DNA from: Arabidopsis thaliana
Lineage: Eukaryota; Streptophyta; Magnoliopsida; Brassicales; Brassicaceae
Assembly (NCBI RefSeq): GCF_000001735.4
Contig: NC_003074.8
Span: forward strand, 11,036,101 to 11,100,100
Length of the DNA: 64,000 nt
Direction: 5' to 3'
Shown: positions 61,330 to 64,000 of the stretch, piece after piece
Layout of the letters: each line of letters begins with the position of its first letter
Position numbering within the stretch: the first letter of the stretch is position 1
Translations under genes and position numbers: made by a program
Notes under the pieces: model-generated
The model's database searches: none
Told to the model about the DNA's origin: nothing
Seen by the model: the letters and a program-made list of their open reading frames with translations, nothing else

Positions 61330-61970
61330 ACACATCAATTTTCTTCTCTTCTCTCTCCCTCGGCGACGAAGCTCCCTCTCTCTCTCTTTCTCGCTTCGAC
61401 CTCTCTCTCAACTCCTACTCCGGTTAGTTCTACTAGAATATGAATCCGTTGATTAGAATAAGTTCTCTCTGAAATATGCGTTCATATGATAGTCTCATAG
61501 ATTTTGTTCTCTAAGTCCTTATGCAATTTCATCGCTTTGTTCTTTTCTATTCCTTAATTGTGATTCTGCATATGCTTTCTTTGATTTCAGCTTGTGGGTT
61601 TGTCCAAATTTCACTTGTTTGCTATTCTTTGTTATTCTCTCTCTCCCTTCCTTTGATGCCAACCATGTGTTTGATGGAATGCCTCACAGAATATGTAGAG
61701 TTTTGTTTTGGTAGAGCTTGTAATTACTTGTGTAAAGCTTGGTGTTTATGTATGGAGCTAAGTGTATGAACGTTTAGTGTGTGTTTGCTAATGTTAATGA
61801 ACGTTTAGAGCTTGTAATTAAGTAATCGTTTCTCACCACAATCCATCACTTGTTTGACCAAACGTTGTTTGACAATCTGATTTGTTTGTAGGCTCCAGCT
61901 GAGCTTGAGAAGAGAAAACACAAGCTCAAACGTCTTGTTCAGTCTCCCAACTCCTTTTTCATGGTAATGT
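61330..61970 (+). pseudogene. Captured 40S ribosomal protein eS27 (RPS27) fragment
   Basis: The exon 61892-61963 (AG before, GT after) translates as APAELEKRKHKLKRLVQSPN and then SFFM, the conserved N-terminal segment of eS27. Upstream, CT-rich leader-like sequence (about 61345-61420, ending CCGGTTAG) and an intron-like stretch look like the 5' UTR and first intron of the same host gene. The zinc-finger part of eS27 is absent, so no functional ribosomal protein can be made. Confidence 0.85.
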
Positions 61971-62370
61971 AAATTTGAACCTTTCTCCTTCTTTTGAACC
62001 CTTTAGGAACAAAGTCTATGTGGTTAGAATCTATGAACTAGTTTCGACTTTAGGAATCTCAAATTTCAAAACTTAGCTGCAGCTTTAGAGAATACATTCT
62101 CGTATTGCATATTTAGAGATCAAGTTTCTGTTTTCCTTGTGAATCTTAGCTGAATTGTTTATTACTTGTGTCTTGATAATTTGTTTGTTGGATTATACTT
62201 GTTCTCTTTTAGCAGCATTATTAAGCTTAGAATTCAAGTTCTTGTTGCTTTAGTTTAATTTGCTTCTTGTTGGATTATATCTGTTCTCTTTCTCTCATTC
62301 TCTTTTTTTGTGTGTATGTCTTTATTTGTTTATCACTGCTAAACGTGTGTATGTCTTTATTTGTTTCAGA

Positions 62371-63100
62371 AATATGGAATTGGATACTCAAAACTTGGTT
62401 CAAATATAATATTCTGAATCGATTGACCAGTAAGGAAAACTTGACTCATGTGCGTGATAAGATGGTTCAACTATTTGGAGCTTATAAAAGAACCACATGC
62501 AACATTGCAGCAAGCACTTCTCAATCTTCACGAAAGGATATCCCATTTGGATATGATGTAAGTTGCTAATTTTGTGTGTTTACAGTATTGAACTATACGG
62601 TTGGTCATATTTTCTTTTGTTGGTCATATTTCAGGGGTTTTACTCTTACTTTTCTCAAAGAAATGGAACTGGAAAATCACCATTAGATATGTACTTGGAA
62701 GAGCCTGTGTTAGATATGGTCTCTTTTAGAGATATGGATGTTATTGCATATTGGAAAAACAATGTCTCGCGTTTTAAAGAATTGTCATCAATGGCATGTG
62801 ATATCTTAAGCATTCCGATCACTACCGTGGCATCGGAATCAGCTTTTAGTATAGGTAGTCGTGTGCTTAACAAATATAGAAGCTGCCTTTTACCTACTAA
62901 TGTGCAAGCCCTCCTATGTACTAGAAACTGGTTTCGTGGATTTCAAGAAGTTGGTAATATTCACATCTTGAACTCGTTTATAATAGTAAACTTATATGGC
63001 TTTTGGACTGCAGCTTTTAGATTAATAGCTCGGTTTTTCTTATTGTAGAAACTGATGAGATCCAAGGTCAAGAGGACACAAACACCATCCTTGCATGAAC
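62371..63100 (+). pseudogene. hAT transposase C-terminal fragment
   Basis: Two exon-like blocks: about 62440-62559 (DKMVQLFGAYKRTTCNIAAS..., then GT) and, after CAG, about 62635-63097. The second holds the hAT dimerisation region: [39 protein letters not shown] and [20 protein letters not shown]. The catalytic DDE core and BED zinc finger are missing, so the element depends on another transposase. Confidence 0.87.
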
Positions 63101-63534
63101 GTTTCAAGACTGGGAAGAAACAGGTACATGGCTGTTCTCTTAAACTCTGAGCCTATGGTTATGTGTTTATTATTCTCAGTCTGTGACTTAGAAGCTTATG
63201 TAATCGTTTTTTCTTTTCTTTGTTTCTCATAAACAAAGGTTTTTGCTTAAGAAACAAGGAAAAATAGAACCATGTAAGACACAAACAAAGCTCCAAACAG
63301 TAACGCAGAGACGAAATGCAAGTTGTGCCACGTCAAAATAAACTTCTTTAAGTGTAGTTGAAAAATCATGGGCTGACCATGGGCTGACCATTGGACAATG
63401 GTCCTTAATGGTCTTGGACAAATTTTCAGACCATGTCCATTAAAGACCAACCATAAAAACCCATGAAAGATGATGGTCCAAGTGGACATGACCATTGGGC
63501 TTTGGACAGCCCAATTGACACTTCTAGGAACAAC

Positions 63535-64000
63535 AACAAAAATCGAAATAGATAATCACTAGTTTTCAAAAAATCAAGAGAGAAGTAGTAGTAGAAACAA
63601 TGAATCAAGGATTAAATTTGGAATCTAGTTAGGAACATGGACATGACGTGAGAGAAAAAACATTTTCAGTAAATCAAATTTAGATTTTGTGTTTTGAAAA
63701 AATCATATGAAACAAGAAAGAGACAAAAAAAATTGGATTGTGAATGAAATAAAGAAGTAAACAAAAAAAAAGAGAGAAAGAGAGATAGAAAAAAGAAAGA
63801 GACAGTGAGGATAAAATAGACAATATACAAGCCAAATGCGGTATAGATGAAAAGGTGAAGGTAAATGTGGTAGATTTGAAAATAAATTAGAAAAATTGTT
63901 CTAGTTTTGTTATTTTTTCCTTTCTTAACACCTATATTCTACTTTTTTGTTCAACAAGACTTTATACCGCTTTAGAAGATGCTTCTAATATATTTTCCTT
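63535..64000. other. Right window edge, no gene seen
   Basis: A-rich DNA with GAGAGAAA runs near 63765-63805. No feature recognised. Confidence 0.5.

Larger units (their letters stand above)
61160..63526 (+). mobile_element. hAT transposon, internally rearranged, with captured host gene
   Basis: GGAACAAC flanks both sides (61152-61159 and 63527-63534), the 8-base duplication of hAT elements. TIRs TAGAACCGTCAATTGGGC and, on the other strand, TAGAAGTGTCAATTGGGC differ at two positions. Both subterminal regions carry many short 'GACCATGG'/'GGTCCA' motifs, typical transposase-binding repeats of hAT elements. Inside, in plus orientation, lie a captured RPS27 fragment and a partial hAT transposase. 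2367 bases. Confidence 0.92.

Noticed and set aside
63227-63608. Three overlapping minus-strand frames at the right hAT end
   Set aside because: They read through subterminal repeats and the TIR; no domain.

Overview
The window is plant nuclear DNA: about two-thirds A+T, intron-containing genes with GT-AG junctions, a plant tRNA-Pro(AGG), and typical plant transposons. The gene order is CRRSP pair, PHO1-type SPX/EXS gene, p24 gene, glycine/lysine-rich protein gene, cytosolic-type pectin methylesterase, VTI1-type SNARE, type-III terpene synthase. From memory this matches Arabidopsis thaliana chromosome 3 around At3g29040-At3g29110, so the source is A. thaliana or something very close. No database was searched. 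Gene symbols rest on family recognition, this collinearity, and spliced lengths worked out by hand.

Layout. 0-5 kb: a secreted DUF26 (CRRSP) gene and a broken, convergent copy. 5-8.5 kb: two copies of one MITE, one with a second element nested in it, and spliced-looking remains of an unrecognised gene. 8.9-16.5 kb: a gene block with PHO1;H9 (-), p24delta11 (+) and a Lys/Asp-repeat protein (-). 18-26.7 kb: a minisatellite with E2F-like sites, then a young Ty3/gypsy chromovirus whose LTRs face each other (inverted) inside a perfect 5-bp target duplication. 27.4-28.8 kb: an S1/SPH pseudogene and an intact SPH gene. 29.3-35.3 kb: a full-length but decayed LINE with a 16-bp target duplication. 36.1-37.5 kb: a Helitron 3' end, then a decayed block resembling a caulimovirid movement protein. 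37.7-41.1 kb: PME31, tRNA-Pro and VTI13. 43.3-46 kb: a TIR element and a small LTP-like gene with a partial second copy. 46-49.9 kb: TPS16. 50-64 kb: gene-poor and transposon-rich, with a Mutator-like element carrying ~60-bp tandem repeats, a Helitron, a degenerate minisatellite, a PIF/Harbinger-type MITE, a LINE scrap, and a hAT element that has captured an exon of ribosomal protein eS27 (RPS27).

The host genes do not form a pathway; each is an ordinary single-gene unit (phosphate-transporter family, ER-Golgi cargo receptor, cell-wall or cytosolic pectin enzyme, vesicle SNARE, terpenoid metabolism, small secreted proteins). The unusual material is in the accessory DNA: the inverted-LTR retrotransposon, the gene-capturing hAT element, the possible endogenous viral remnant, and several elements whose borders can be fixed by target duplications.
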